From NCBI GenBank assembly GCA_937896895.1, contig CALBNV010000012.1, forward strand, positions 1 to 64,000: DNA of 64,000 nucleotides, written 5' to 3'. The notes below the pieces were generated by a model. That model had not been told where the DNA came from. It did no database searches and saw only the letters and a program-made list of their open reading frames with translations. Of this stretch, positions 52,305 through 61,158 are shown piece by piece. This DNA comes from an uncultured Bacteroidales bacterium (GTDB lineage: Bacteria > Bacteroidota > Bacteroidia > Bacteroidales > F082). Numbering within the stretch: position 1 is the stretch's first letter; the number at the start of each line of letters is the position of its first letter. The position numbers and the translations under genes are program-made.

Positions 52305-52886
52305 ATGAAACGACTTATTTCAACGGCATTATTCGTGATGGCTTTGGTTATGATGCCATCATTCGCGAAAGCACAGAACGACGACACTTTCAACAAGCAG
52401 ACGCTGAAAAGTACTGGGAGTGGCAACACAGTGAAAGAGAAACGTGTTGACAGAAAGACACAACCCGAGCAGCCGGCAGTAAAACCGGCGGAGAATCCAG
52501 TTGTGAACAAACAGACAAAGCCGGAGGCGAAAAAAGACGAAATGGTCATTGTCAATCCATGCAGCGACTGGCTTGATTTTGAGTTTGTCGAACTTATTGG
52601 CAATACCAGCAAGCAGACACTTTCAATGACTTACAAAGTCACAAATCACGATGTGAACAAATCGATGTATGTCGGCCATGATGTTCTCGCATACGATGAC
52701 AACGGTGGGGAACACAAAAATTCATGGGGGACAAGATATGACATGGTCACCGACGTGATGATTTCATACACAATGGATATTCCCGGTCAGGTGCTTCCTT
52801 CAAAAGTAAAGAAGCTGACGTATGTCAGCTTCAAAGTCGGTGATTGCAAGATTGAGATGCGGAATGTGAGGATTAACTGGAAATAA
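52305..52886 (+). CDS. Secreted hypothetical protein
   Basis: The 193-aa protein has a signal peptide (MKRLISTALFVMALVMMPSF, cleavage near AKAQ), a low-complexity charged linker with TQPEQPAVKPAENPV, and a C-terminal beta-rich domain (LDFEFVELIGNTSKQTLSMT, YKVTNHDVNKSMYVGHDVL, KKLTYVSFKVGDCKIEMRNV) like an immunoglobulin-type fold. No family was recognised. It converges with the PnuC gene 5 bases beyond its stop. Confidence 0.65.
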   Translation: MKRLISTALFVMALVMMPSFAKAQNDDTFNKQTLKSTGSGNTVKEKRVDRKTQPEQPAVKPAENPVVNKQTKPEAKKDEMVIVNPCSDWLDFEFVELIGNTSKQTLSMTYKVTNHDVNKSMYVGHDVLAYDDNGGEHKNSWGTRYDMVTDVMISYTMDIPGQVLPSKVKKLTYVSFKVGDCKIEMRNVRINWK

Positions 52887-52891
52887 TTCTG

Positions 52892-53611
52892 TTATCTTTT
52901 CATTTCGTTTTCTCTCGCCTCCTTGGTCCATCTCACAAGCATGATGATTGAGTTGATGAGGAAGACGCACGACATCAGCAGGATGGCGATGTTTTTTCCG
53001 CTGGCGTTGAAGTCGTTGAACCAAAGGACTACGTGCAAGATGTTGACGACCAACCAAATCCACCATTGCTCGGCATAACGGTTGACGGCGATGATCATCG
53101 CGACGATGTTGCAGACCGCCGAGAATGAGTCGAGAATGGGCTGCTGGTTGTTCGTGAGTTTCATGATGTAACTGAAGGCGACCGTTGCCGCGGCGATGAT
53201 GGCAATCCACATGAAACGTGTCGCCCATGTCATCTTTCTCTTTATAACCTCTTGAGACTCAGTGTTGATGTGTTTTTTCCATGTCACAAATCCAATCACT
53301 TCCATCGGAAGGAAATAGACGAGATACATCAGCCCGTTCATGTAAAGGCTGCTCTCTAACGCGACGATGCCGGTGAGGAGGCACTGGACGAAGCCGAGGA
53401 TGAAATTGGAGAGTTTGCCTTTCCCTGAAAGCACAATACCCGTCACGCCGACCAAGCCGGTGATGAGTGAAATCGCGGTTGTACCTTTGATGATGCTGCC
53501 GACCAGCACAACTGTAAATGCGATGGTGAGCCAGATGACTTCTGATATCTTCCAACCTGTCAATTCATTGGAAATGAATGTCTTGAATTTTGATGAGTTG
53601 TTGTTTTCCAT
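52892..53611 (-). CDS. pnuC: Nicotinamide riboside transporter PnuC
   Basis: The 239-aa membrane protein has about seven hydrophobic segments and PnuC features: SLITGLVGVTGIVLSGKGKL, FILGFVQCLLTGIVALESSL, YMNGLMYLVYFLPMEVIGFV and AEQWWIWLVVNILHVVLWF. It imports NAD precursors by facilitated diffusion coupled to phosphorylation by a kinase located elsewhere. Met at 53611 is the start; the longer ORF to 53815 is antisense-like noise overlapping the next gene. No NAD-linked riboswitch was recognised. Confidence 0.9.
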   Translation of the reverse strand: MENNNSSKFKTFISNELTGWKISEVIWLTIAFTVVLVGSIIKGTTAISLITGLVGVTGIVLSGKGKLSNFILGFVQCLLTGIVALESSLYMNGLMYLVYFLPMEVIGFVTWKKHINTESQEVIKRKMTWATRFMWIAIIAAATVAFSYIMKLTNNQQPILDSFSAVCNIVAMIIAVNRYAEQWWIWLVVNILHVVLWFNDFNASGKNIAILLMSCVFLINSIIMLVRWTKEARENEMKR

Positions 53612-53633
53612 TATTAAATCAATTTGTTTCAAA

Positions 53634-54278
53634 TTAAATCGGGAATAATATGAAGACGCACACGTCCCACAGCGCGTGACAGACGATGAGTGGCACGATG
53701 CTTTTTGTGAGTCTGTACATGAAGCCCCAGAACAGCCCGCACACCAACGCCGCCATGATGAGCATGAAGTTGAACGAGAAGACATGCACGATGGCATAGA
53801 CGAAGGCGGTGACAAGAACCGGCGCGATCCAACGCCTTGTCTCTGACTTGATTTTCAGCGACTTGTCGAAAATCTCGGAGATGCTTCTCTGAAAATATCC
53901 GCGCCAGAAAAACTCTTCCGCCGGTCCGATGACAAAAAGCAGTAATGTTCCGATAATCAGACTGTTATTGTCGTTTTTCATCTCATAGATGCTGTTAATC
54001 TGTCCTTGCGCGAACCCGAACCAGCGTGTTGAAAGAAAATTACCGAGCCAGAAAACGCCCCACAGAGCCGCAGCACTCACGATACCTATAGATAAGTTTG
54101 AGAATGAGAGCTCGTTTCGCTTGATTTTCGTGCCGCCGATGAACAACGAAATCGCCGTCAAAATCAGACCAGAAATGGACATCGCAATCCAGAAATTGAT
54201 GTGCTGAGACGTCCACGGCGAAAACATGATGAACCAGAGGACTGCGACGATGCCGGTGCTTGTTATCAGCTTTCTCAT
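53634..54278 (-). CDS. CPBP-family intramembrane metalloprotease
   Basis: The 214-aa membrane protein has about six to seven hydrophobic segments and the CPBP (Abi) motifs: GPAEEFFWRGYFQRS (the EExxxR motif), IVHVFSFNFML and LIVCHALWDVCVF. These enzymes cleave membrane substrates, such as prenylated proteins or bacteriocin-related peptides. It lies in a run of membrane-protein genes with pnuC and menA on the minus strand. Confidence 0.88.
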   Translation of the reverse strand: MRKLITSTGIVAVLWFIMFSPWTSQHINFWIAMSISGLILTAISLFIGGTKIKRNELSFSNLSIGIVSAAALWGVFWLGNFLSTRWFGFAQGQINSIYEMKNDNNSLIIGTLLLFVIGPAEEFFWRGYFQRSISEIFDKSLKIKSETRRWIAPVLVTAFVYAIVHVFSFNFMLIMAALVCGLFWGFMYRLTKSIVPLIVCHALWDVCVFILFPI

Positions 54279-54291
54279 TGCAACCTGTTGA

Positions 54292-55188
54292 TTATAGAAT
54301 TATTGGGGAGATGAAGTCGCCGATTGAAAGAAGCAGCGAGAAAACCAGCACGAGCTTTGCCGACTCGCCGTCGAGACTTGCAATGTCGGTCATTTCCTTG
54401 CATCTTGCCATTTTCTTGATATTTGCGAAGGCAATAGGGCTTGAGAGGAGAACCAAAAGGGCGGGAATCGGCAGGTTTCTGAATATAATATTCACAATAA
54501 CAATGAGATAGGCCGTGATGACCATTCCTATATAATAAATCTTCGAGCCTTTTGTCCCGATGATTTTTGCAAAGGAAGTGACACCGGCTCTCATGTCGTT
54601 GACGCGGTCGCGCATGTTGTTGGCGTGAAGTATGCTGACGACGAGAAGTCCCGTTGGTATTGTGACAAACAATATCGGAAGATGGAAGACGCTGGTTCCG
54701 CAGAAATAAGTGCCGAGCGGAATCAGAATGCCGAAGTTTAACAAGATGCAGAGGTCGCCTAATGCGTTGGCTTTCATGAAGAAATAGAAAATGGTGAGCA
54801 GCATTCCGGCGATGCCGATGTAAAGTACGGGCAGTCCGCATCTCGTCACGAGATACAAGCCGATGGCAACTCCTATCGCCATCAGGATGATTCCGAAGCG
54901 TAAAATTGTCTTTGCAGGGATGATGCCGTCAACAATCGTGAGGTTCGTTTGGCCGATGTTGTCGTGAGAATCGACACCATGTTTGAAATCGAAATAATCG
55001 CTGATCAAATTTCCCGAAAGGTGGAAGATGGCTGCGCCGAAAAGAGCAATTATAGCTGCAATCCAGTCAATTTCAGTGGTTTGCAGTAAAGATGTCCTGT
55101 TTAAGAAAATGAAAGAAATAGTCACCAACGCGGGCATGACTGATGCCGGCAGGGACCAAGGACGTGTTGCTAAAAAGTATTTTTTCAT
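54292..55188 (-). CDS. menA: 1,4-dihydroxy-2-naphthoate polyprenyltransferase
   Basis: The 298-aa UbiA-superfamily membrane enzyme attaches the prenyl chain in menaquinone synthesis. The two Mg/diphosphate motifs are visible: NLISDYFDFKHGVDS (N/DxxxD) and LHANNMRDRVNDMRAG (NNxRDxxxD). About eight hydrophobic segments follow the expected topology. Presence implies that this anaerobe makes menaquinone. Confidence 0.92.
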   Translation of the reverse strand: MKKYFLATRPWSLPASVMPALVTISFIFLNRTSLLQTTEIDWIAAIIALFGAAIFHLSGNLISDYFDFKHGVDSHDNIGQTNLTIVDGIIPAKTILRFGIILMAIGVAIGLYLVTRCGLPVLYIGIAGMLLTIFYFFMKANALGDLCILLNFGILIPLGTYFCGTSVFHLPILFVTIPTGLLVVSILHANNMRDRVNDMRAGVTSFAKIIGTKGSKIYYIGMVITAYLIVIVNIIFRNLPIPALLVLLSSPIAFANIKKMARCKEMTDIASLDGESAKLVLVFSLLLSIGDFISPIIL

Positions 55189-55342
55189 AAAAAATGTTAA
55201 AATTCGGCTGCAAAGGTATGAAAATATTTTGATATGGGAGTGAAAATGACATTCTGAAGCAATGTTAAAACGTCAAAATCTTATGTTTGTATTGATTGTG
55301 CAATATTTTTACGAAGTGGGTAAATCATTTATAAAAAAGTCA

Positions 55343-55350
55343 TATATTTG
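55343..55350 (+). promoter_or_regulatory. -7 box of acyltransferase operon
   Basis: TATATTTG, 30 bases before the ATG at 55381. No strong -33 partner seen. Confidence 0.45.
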
Positions 55351-55380
55351 CGGCAAATTTTAGTTTTATAATTGATTGCT

Positions 55381-56019
55381 ATGAGAAGATTTTTCGTGGG
55401 AATTTTCGACAGGTTTCTTGACTGGCTGATATTCTGTTTGGTGCATCTGCTGTTCAGACCGAAAGTTTATTATGCCAACAAATCAAAGAGGAAAGAATTG
55501 TTCAAGGAGCCGACCATGATTGTCAGTCATCATATAGCTCATTATGACGGACTTACGATAGGTTCGGTGTTCCATAAGGCATCTATATGTCACATGGCGG
55601 CCAAAGACCGTTTCGCACAGAAAGGGCTTGCATTTTTCTTCAGGCATCTTAATGTGATACCTATTGACCGTCAGCAGCTTGACACGAGTTGGATATATCA
55701 GGCCTTGGACAAGCTGAAGCGTCAGAAGGAGATGGTGGCGATATATCCGGAGGGGTTGAGGAGTGAGACTGGCGAGATTCTTCCTTTTCATTCGGGAATC
55801 ACGACGATAGCGACTCTCGCGCAGGTGCCTCTGGTGATGATTTACATCGAGGGGCCTTATACTTGGCTGATTGGCAACCGCGTTAAACTGTACGTCAGTG
55901 AGCCGTTCCGGCTTGATCCGCCGCTGAATGGGATGAACGCCGACTATATCAACGAGCAGACCATCAGACTTCACGACAAGATGGTGGAGATGCAAAATGA
56001 ATTTAATAACATAAAATAG
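55381..56019 (+). CDS. 1-acyl-glycerol-3-phosphate acyltransferase family protein
   Basis: The 212-aa protein has the PlsC motifs: SHHIAHYDGLTIG (HxxxxD catalytic motif, here HHIAHYD), FFFRHLNVIPIDRQ (block II) and AIYPEGLRSETGEI (block III, EG). A hydrophobic N-terminus suggests membrane association. It probably transfers acyl chains to a lipid. Next to an acyl-activating enzyme and an acyl carrier protein, it may use acyl-ACP. The start is ATG 55381. Confidence 0.88.
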   Translation: MRRFFVGIFDRFLDWLIFCLVHLLFRPKVYYANKSKRKELFKEPTMIVSHHIAHYDGLTIGSVFHKASICHMAAKDRFAQKGLAFFFRHLNVIPIDRQQLDTSWIYQALDKLKRQKEMVAIYPEGLRSETGEILPFHSGITTIATLAQVPLVMIYIEGPYTWLIGNRVKLYVSEPFRLDPPLNGMNADYINEQTIRLHDKMVEMQNEFNNIK

Positions 56020-56024
56020 CAGTT

Positions 56025-57521
56025 ATGAAAAACAAAAACTACTTCTATGAGATGATTCCCGCCGACGAGATGGCGAGACTTCAGTATTTGCCGACGATAC
56101 CGCAGTTTCTTGAGAAACTGAAAAACGAATATGCCGCGCTGCCGGCTGTGTCGGACATGACCACGACATACACCTACGCTGAGTTTTACGAGCGTATCGG
56201 CCGCCGCCGCAAGCTGATCAACGGCCTTGGTCTCAAGAAAGGCGCGAAGATAGCGGTGTGGGACCGCAACTCGGTTGATGCGATGGAACTTTATCTTGCA
56301 ATAACGTCAGCAGGTTATGTGACGGTGATGTTGCCTGCAACGTTGCAGGAGATGCAGATGCTCGGCTCGTTGAAGAAGTTTGACGTCGAGGCGATGTTCG
56401 TGCGCGAGGAATTCCGCCCGATGTGCGAAAAGGTTCAAGTCAAGATGTTGTCAACCAAGGAGATAGCCGACACGTTCACGCCAAGTGCAGAAGTGAGGAA
56501 AGAAGACCTTGCGAGCATCTTCTTCACCGGCGGCACGACAGGAATGCCCAAGGGCGTGATGCTTAGCCACGGCAATATGATGCGCGGCGCATTCAACGGC
56601 ATGTTCATGCCATCAAGCGTCATCGGCAATCAGCGTTATATCGCCTTCCTGCCTTTCTCACATATCTTCGGCATCGTCAGAGGTCTGCTCGCCTGTTTCT
56701 TCACGGGTTCGCTCGTTTACAGCTGCGAAGACATGAAAGCCGGCATCGGCACACTGCCGAGAATCAAACCTACGTGCCTTGTGCTCGTCCCTGGCCTCTG
56801 CGAGATACTGCTCGGCCTCACCAAGATGTACGGCCCGCAGTTCCTCGGCGGCGAGCTGAAACTCATTATCGCCGGTGCGGCAAACGTCCCGCCGGTACTT
56901 ATCAAGGCGTTTAAAGAATTGAACATCAGACTGTTGGGCGGCTACGGACTTACCGAGTCTTCCAACCTCGTATCAGGCAACGCAAACGTCGAGGAATATC
57001 CAGAGTCAGTAGGCCCGGCATATCCCGAACAGGAATATAAGTTCGTCAACGGCGAGCTTTGGATCAAGGGCGACCACGTGATGATGGGCTACTACAATGA
57101 CCCTGAAGCCACCGCTGCGACAATGGAGGACGGATGGCTTAAGACCGGCGACTTGGTGCATGAAGATGAAAACGGATACCTCTATATAGACGGCAGAATC
57201 AAGAACATCATTGTGCTGAAGAACGGTGAAAACGTGCTGCCTGAGTCGATAGAAGAGAAGTTCTATATGAACAGGTTCGTGCGCGACTGCCTCGTCAAGC
57301 CGACATCAATTAACGGCGATGAAGTCATTGGCATTGAGATACTTCCGCGTATGGAGATGTTCAAAGACGCAACGCCTGAGATGATACAGAAGACCCTTCA
57401 GGGTGTCGTCGATGAGATAAACAAGGAACTGCCGCCGTTCGCACGCATCATTACAATGAAAGTGCGCACAGAAGACTTCAAACGTACAGGTTCACTTAAA
57501 GTTGACAGAAGAAATTCATAG
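56025..57521 (+). CDS. Acyl-activating (AMP-forming) enzyme, fatty acyl-CoA/ACP synthetase-like
   Basis: The 498-aa protein belongs to the ANL superfamily: the P-loop-like FFTGGTTGMPKGVMLSHGN, YGLTESSNLVSGN (A5), LKTGDLVHEDENGYLYIDGR (A7) and DFKRTGSLKVDR near the end with the catalytic Lys. It adenylates a carboxylic acid and loads it on CoA or an acyl carrier protein. The gap to the downstream ACP gene is 2 bases, so loading of that ACP is likely. Substrate chain length unknown. Confidence 0.9.
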   Translation: MKNKNYFYEMIPADEMARLQYLPTIPQFLEKLKNEYAALPAVSDMTTTYTYAEFYERIGRRRKLINGLGLKKGAKIAVWDRNSVDAMELYLAITSAGYVTVMLPATLQEMQMLGSLKKFDVEAMFVREEFRPMCEKVQVKMLSTKEIADTFTPSAEVRKEDLASIFFTGGTTGMPKGVMLSHGNMMRGAFNGMFMPSSVIGNQRYIAFLPFSHIFGIVRGLLACFFTGSLVYSCEDMKAGIGTLPRIKPTCLVLVPGLCEILLGLTKMYGPQFLGGELKLIIAGAANVPPVLIKAFKELNIRLLGGYGLTESSNLVSGNANVEEYPESVGPAYPEQEYKFVNGELWIKGDHVMMGYYNDPEATAATMEDGWLKTGDLVHEDENGYLYIDGRIKNIIVLKNGENVLPESIEEKFYMNRFVRDCLVKPTSINGDEVIGIEILPRMEMFKDATPEMIQKTLQGVVDEINKELPPFARIITMKVRTEDFKRTGSLKVDRRNS

Positions 57522-57523
57522 TT

Positions 57524-57757
57524 ATGGTTTTAGACAGATTAAAAAAGATTTTCGCGAATGTGATGCCTAATGTCAATGTTGACAATATCACATTCGACAC
57601 GCAGCTCCAGCAGGATTTGGGCATTAACTCTTTGTCAATGTTACTGTTGGCATTGGCGATAGAGCAGGAATTTGACTTCCGTTTCGAGACGGTGAACCCG
57701 TTTAAGACAGTGGGTGAGGTCGTCGCTTACATCGAAGGTAAGATTCAAAACAAATAA
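57524..57757 (+). CDS. Acyl carrier protein
   Basis: The 77-aa protein has the ACP fold with the phosphopantetheine serine in LGINSLSML (Ser36), acidic helices, and the usual length. It is third in the operon and probably serves the acyl-activating enzyme and the acyltransferase rather than general fatty-acid synthesis, whose ACP normally has DSLD at the site. Confidence 0.9.
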   Translation: MVLDRLKKIFANVMPNVNVDNITFDTQLQQDLGINSLSMLLLALAIEQEFDFRFETVNPFKTVGEVVAYIEGKIQNK

Positions 57758-57780
57758 AAACGTCAGGTTTTTACAAAAAA

Positions 57781-57813
57781 AAATGACTGGCAGAAACACT
57801 CTGCCAGTCATTT
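57781..57813. terminator. Bidirectional terminator between ACP gene and gapA
   Basis: A 13-bp stem (AAATGACTGGCAG, 57781-57793, with its complement 57801-57813) around a 7-base loop has an A-run before and a T-run after it. It suits both convergent transcripts. Confidence 0.92.
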
Positions 57814-57834
57814 TTGTATTAATGCTGATGATTG

Positions 57835-58854
57835 TTACTCATTGACTTTCGCGATATGTGCGAGGAGGTCGCAGACTCTTCTTGCGTAACCCATTTCGTT
57901 GTCGTACCATGCTACGACTTTCACGAACTTCTCGTTCAGTGAGAGACCGGCCTGTTGGTCAAAGATTGATGAATGGATGTCATCGACGAAATCTGTTGAA
58001 ACGAGCTGGTCGTCGGTGTAGCCGAGGATGCCTTTGAGGTCGCCTTCTTCGGAAGCCTTCTTCATCGCGGCGCAGACCTCTTCGTAAGTGGCAGGTTTCT
58101 TCAGGACTGCCGTGAGGTCAACGACCGACACGTCTGTCGTAGGCACGCGGTAAGAAGTGCCGGTGAGTTTGCCGTTGAGTTCAGGGATGACCTTGCCGAC
58201 GGCCTTTGCTGCGCCTGTCGTCGATGGGATGATGTTGCTGAAAGCGGCACGCCCGCCGCGCCAGTCTCTGATTGAGTTTCCGTCAACGGTTCTCTGCTTT
58301 GCCGTGACAGCGTGTATTGTCGCCATCAAGCCCATCTCGATTCCCCAGTTGTCGTTGAGGACCTTCGCGATAGGGGCGAGGCAGTTTGTGGTGCATGAAG
58401 CGTTCGACACGAATTGCGTGCCTTTCTTGTAAGTCTTGTGGTTGACACCGTAAACGAACATCGGAGTGTCGTCTTTTGAAGGCGCCGACATGATGACGTA
58501 TTTCGCGCCGGCGTCAAGATGCGCCTGGCATTTCTCTTTTGTCAGGAACAAACCTGTCGATTCGAGAACATATTCGGCTCCGATTTCTCCCCACGGGATG
58601 TTGGCAGGGTCTTTTTCCGCGAAAATTCTAACATCTCTGCCATTGACAGTCATGATGTTCTTTTCCATATCATAATCAATGGTGCCGTTAAATCTCCCGT
58701 GCACCGAGTCATATCTTGCGTTATATGCCAGATAGTCAAGTGGTTGGATGTCGTTGATTCCTACAACCTCAATGTCGCCACGCTGTTCGGCGATCCTCAT
58801 GGCAAGACGGCCGATTCTTCCGAAGCCGTTGATGCCCAATTTAATTTTCTTCAT
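57835..58854 (-). CDS. gapA: Glyceraldehyde-3-phosphate dehydrogenase
   Basis: The 339-aa glycolytic enzyme has the NAD motif INGFGRIGRLAMRI, the catalytic cysteine in SNASCTTNCLAP, and ENGS-type features STTGAAKAVGKVIPELNGKL, with WYDNEMGYARR near the end. Full length. Convergent with the ACP operon and followed by a shared terminator. Confidence 0.97.
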   Translation of the reverse strand: MKKIKLGINGFGRIGRLAMRIAEQRGDIEVVGINDIQPLDYLAYNARYDSVHGRFNGTIDYDMEKNIMTVNGRDVRIFAEKDPANIPWGEIGAEYVLESTGLFLTKEKCQAHLDAGAKYVIMSAPSKDDTPMFVYGVNHKTYKKGTQFVSNASCTTNCLAPIAKVLNDNWGIEMGLMATIHAVTAKQRTVDGNSIRDWRGGRAAFSNIIPSTTGAAKAVGKVIPELNGKLTGTSYRVPTTDVSVVDLTAVLKKPATYEEVCAAMKKASEEGDLKGILGYTDDQLVSTDFVDDIHSSIFDQQAGLSLNEKFVKVVAWYDNEMGYARRVCDLLAHIAKVNE

Positions 58855-58884
58855 TTTATATTCTATTTAGTCCGTAAAATCGCG

Positions 58885-58892
58885 CAAAAATA
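58885..58892 (-). promoter_or_regulatory. -7 box of gapA
   Basis: CAAAAATA reads TATTTTTG on the minus strand, about 30 bases upstream of the gapA start. Matches the -7 consensus; -33 unclear. Confidence 0.45.
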
Positions 58893-58939
58893 CACATTTT
58901 TGCCATGTGTAAAACATCGAAATGAAAAAAAAGTTCGAT

Positions 58940-59032
58940 GAGATACAAAAAGTTCATAAAGTTATAAAGTAGAAAGTATAAAGTATAAAGTGGCTGGCGC
59001 ACCACCGAAAACCTTTCGTGAAAATTCGTGGT
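58940..59032. repeat. A/T-rich short-period tract plus dispersed repeat element
   Basis: Near-copies of AAAGTTAT/AAAGTATA form a short-period tract (about 58947-58990). It runs into a GGCTGGCGCAC...CTTTCGTG...AAATTCGTGGT element (58992-59032), a variant of which occurs at 1620-1670. The gap between gapA and speA (249 bases) holds no gene. Confidence 0.6.
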
Positions 59033-59103
59033 CAGGGACACATTTCGGACTTGAGATGCAACGCTGTGCATCGGGCAGTCATCTTGTTGTCAAGCGATGG
59101 ACT

Positions 59104-61005
59104 CTATTCCAAATATGTGTATCCGTACAGCCCGGAACGGTAATTTGAGAGGAACTCTTTGCCTTCCTCAACGGTTATTTTACCGGCTTTGACACACTGC
59201 GTCACCCATGACTCAACAGTCCTGACGAGTTTCTTCGGACTGTATTGCACGTATTCCAAAACCTCGGCAACAGTCTCACCGTCAATGAGTTGGTCGATAT
59301 AATAACCTTTTTCATCAACAGAGACGTGTACGGCGTTGGTGTCGCCGAAGAGGTTGTGCATGTCGCCGAGAATCTCCTGGTACGCGCCGACGAGGAACAC
59401 GCCGATGTAGTATGGGTCTTTCTTGTCGATGGAGTGGACTGGCAGGTTGTGCGACAGGTTGTGCCCGGTGACGTATGTCACGACCTTGCCGTCGGAGTCG
59501 CAGGTGATGTCCTGCAACGTCGCTTCACGGTCGGGATATTCGTTGAGACGATGTATCGGCATGATGGGGAAGACCTGGTCTATGGCCCATGTGTCGGGCA
59601 GCGACTGGAACAACGAGAAGTTGCAGAAGTATTTGTCGGCCAGTAACTTGGGCAATGAGCTGAAGTCGTCAGGGACGCGTTTCATGTCGTTGCACATCTG
59701 GTTCACTTCCAGTGCTATTGACCAGAAGATGCGTTCTATCTTGGCTCTTGTTGGCAGGTCGAGAAGTCCCATGCTGAAGCGGTCGAGTGCCTCCTCGCGT
59801 ATCTCCTGCGCGTCGTGCCATGTCTCAAGCATCGACGACTGTTTGCTCGACAGCTTGTCCCATGTCTCGTAAAGGTCGTGGACGAGTTCGTGGTCGTTCT
59901 CGCTGACGACTTCGTTCTCGTCGTCCCATGTCGGAAGTGACGCTGTCTCAAGCACTTCGAAAATCAGCACCGAGTGATGCGCCGTCAACGCGCGTCCCGA
60001 CTCAGTGATGATGTTCGGATGCCGGAAGCCGTTCTTGTCGCAGGCATCGACGATGGAGAAGATCGCGTCGTTGACATATTCCTGTATGCTGTAGTTGACG
60101 CTGCTGGCGTTGTTGGCCGAGTGCGTGCCGTCATAGTCCACGCCGAGTCCGCCGCCGATGTCAACAAAGTCAATGTTGAAGCCCATCTTGTGAAGCTGTA
60201 CGTAGAACTGTGCGGCTTCCTTCAGGGCAATCTTTATGCTTCTAATCTTCGTGACCTGACTGCCGATGTGGTAATGCACGAGTTTCAAGCAGTCGCGGAG
60301 ATTGTTTTTGTCGAGGAACTCAAGGGCATCGAGCAGCTCTGATGGGGAAAGCCCGAACTTGCTGGCGTCGCCGCCCGAGTCCTCCCATTTTCCGGCGCCT
60401 GAACTCGCGAGTTTGATTCTGATACCGATGGTCGGGGTGACTTTCAACTGCTTCGAGAGCTTGGCGATGAGACGAAGCTCGTTCATCTTCTCGACGACGA
60501 TGATGATGGTCCTGCCCATCTTCTGCGCGAGAAGCGCCAGCTCTATGTAACTCTCATCTTTGTATCCGTTGCATATTATGAGTGACTCGGAGTCAGTGTT
60601 TGACGCGATGATGGCGTGCAGTTCAGGCTTCGAGCCGGCTTCCAGCCCGATGTTGAATTTCTTGCCGTGACTGACAATCTCCTCGACGACAGGCCGCATC
60701 TGGTTCACCTTGATCGGGAAGACGATGAAGTTCTGACCTTGGTATTCGTATTCCTTCGCCGCCGCCTTGAAACACGAGTCAATCCTCTCAATGCGCGTGT
60801 CGATGATGTCGGGGAAACGTATCAGCATAGGCGCCGAGACGTCGCGCAAGGCGAGTTCATCGACAAGTTCGCGAAGGTCAACCGATGCGCAGCCTTCACG
60901 CGGCGTGACAACGACGTTGCCTTTCTCGTTGATTGAGAAATAGTTAATGCCCCAGTTGTTGATGTTGTAAAGCTCGGCGGAGTCTTCAATGCGCCATTTT
61001 CTCAT
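59104..61005 (-). CDS. speA: Biosynthetic arginine decarboxylase
   Basis: The 633-aa PLP-dependent enzyme (fold III) makes agmatine from arginine for polyamine synthesis. The start MRKWRIEDSAELYNINNWGI is the family N-terminus; recognisable segments include FIVFPIKVNQMRPVVEEIVS (PLP Lys), ICNGYKDESYIELALLA, FVDIGGGLGVDYDGTHSA (glycine-rich loop) and ITESGRALTAHHSVLIFEV. Met 61017 is an alternative start; an ORF extension to 61080 lies within the promoter region and is rejected. Confidence 0.95.
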   Translation of the reverse strand: MRKWRIEDSAELYNINNWGINYFSINEKGNVVVTPREGCASVDLRELVDELALRDVSAPMLIRFPDIIDTRIERIDSCFKAAAKEYEYQGQNFIVFPIKVNQMRPVVEEIVSHGKKFNIGLEAGSKPELHAIIASNTDSESLIICNGYKDESYIELALLAQKMGRTIIIVVEKMNELRLIAKLSKQLKVTPTIGIRIKLASSGAGKWEDSGGDASKFGLSPSELLDALEFLDKNNLRDCLKLVHYHIGSQVTKIRSIKIALKEAAQFYVQLHKMGFNIDFVDIGGGLGVDYDGTHSANNASSVNYSIQEYVNDAIFSIVDACDKNGFRHPNIITESGRALTAHHSVLIFEVLETASLPTWDDENEVVSENDHELVHDLYETWDKLSSKQSSMLETWHDAQEIREEALDRFSMGLLDLPTRAKIERIFWSIALEVNQMCNDMKRVPDDFSSLPKLLADKYFCNFSLFQSLPDTWAIDQVFPIMPIHRLNEYPDREATLQDITCDSDGKVVTYVTGHNLSHNLPVHSIDKKDPYYIGVFLVGAYQEILGDMHNLFGDTNAVHVSVDEKGYYIDQLIDGETVAEVLEYVQYSPKKLVRTVESWVTQCVKAGKITVEEGKEFLSNYRSGLYGYTYLE

Positions 61006-61077
61006 GCTTCTACCCATGTAAGTCAAAAGTTTTAATGTTCGTAAAGTAAAAATATAAAGTCTTCCTTTTGAAACGTG

Positions 61078-61085
61078 CAAAAATA
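61078..61085 (-). promoter_or_regulatory. -7 box of speA
   Basis: CAAAAATA reads TATTTTTG on the minus strand about 70 bases upstream of the chosen start. This placement is why the longer ORF start at 61080 is rejected. Confidence 0.5.
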
Positions 61086-61114
61086 GTCAATAAAACAATG
61101 TGTCACCTAATTTT

Positions 61115-61143
61115 TTTGCATTTCAGATTTATTTTTATTTTTG
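61115..61143 (+). promoter_or_regulatory. Promoter of BadF-type kinase gene
   Basis: TTTG (61115-61118), 17 bases, TATTTTTG (61136-61143), ending 15 bases before the ATG at 61159. Confidence 0.5.
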
Positions 61144-61158
61144 CAAAAATTTTCTGAC

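Noticed and set aside
59104..61080. Longer speA start at 61080
   Set aside because: The 5' part overlaps a -7 promoter box and has no similarity to the conserved SpeA N-terminus, which begins at MRKWRIEDS.
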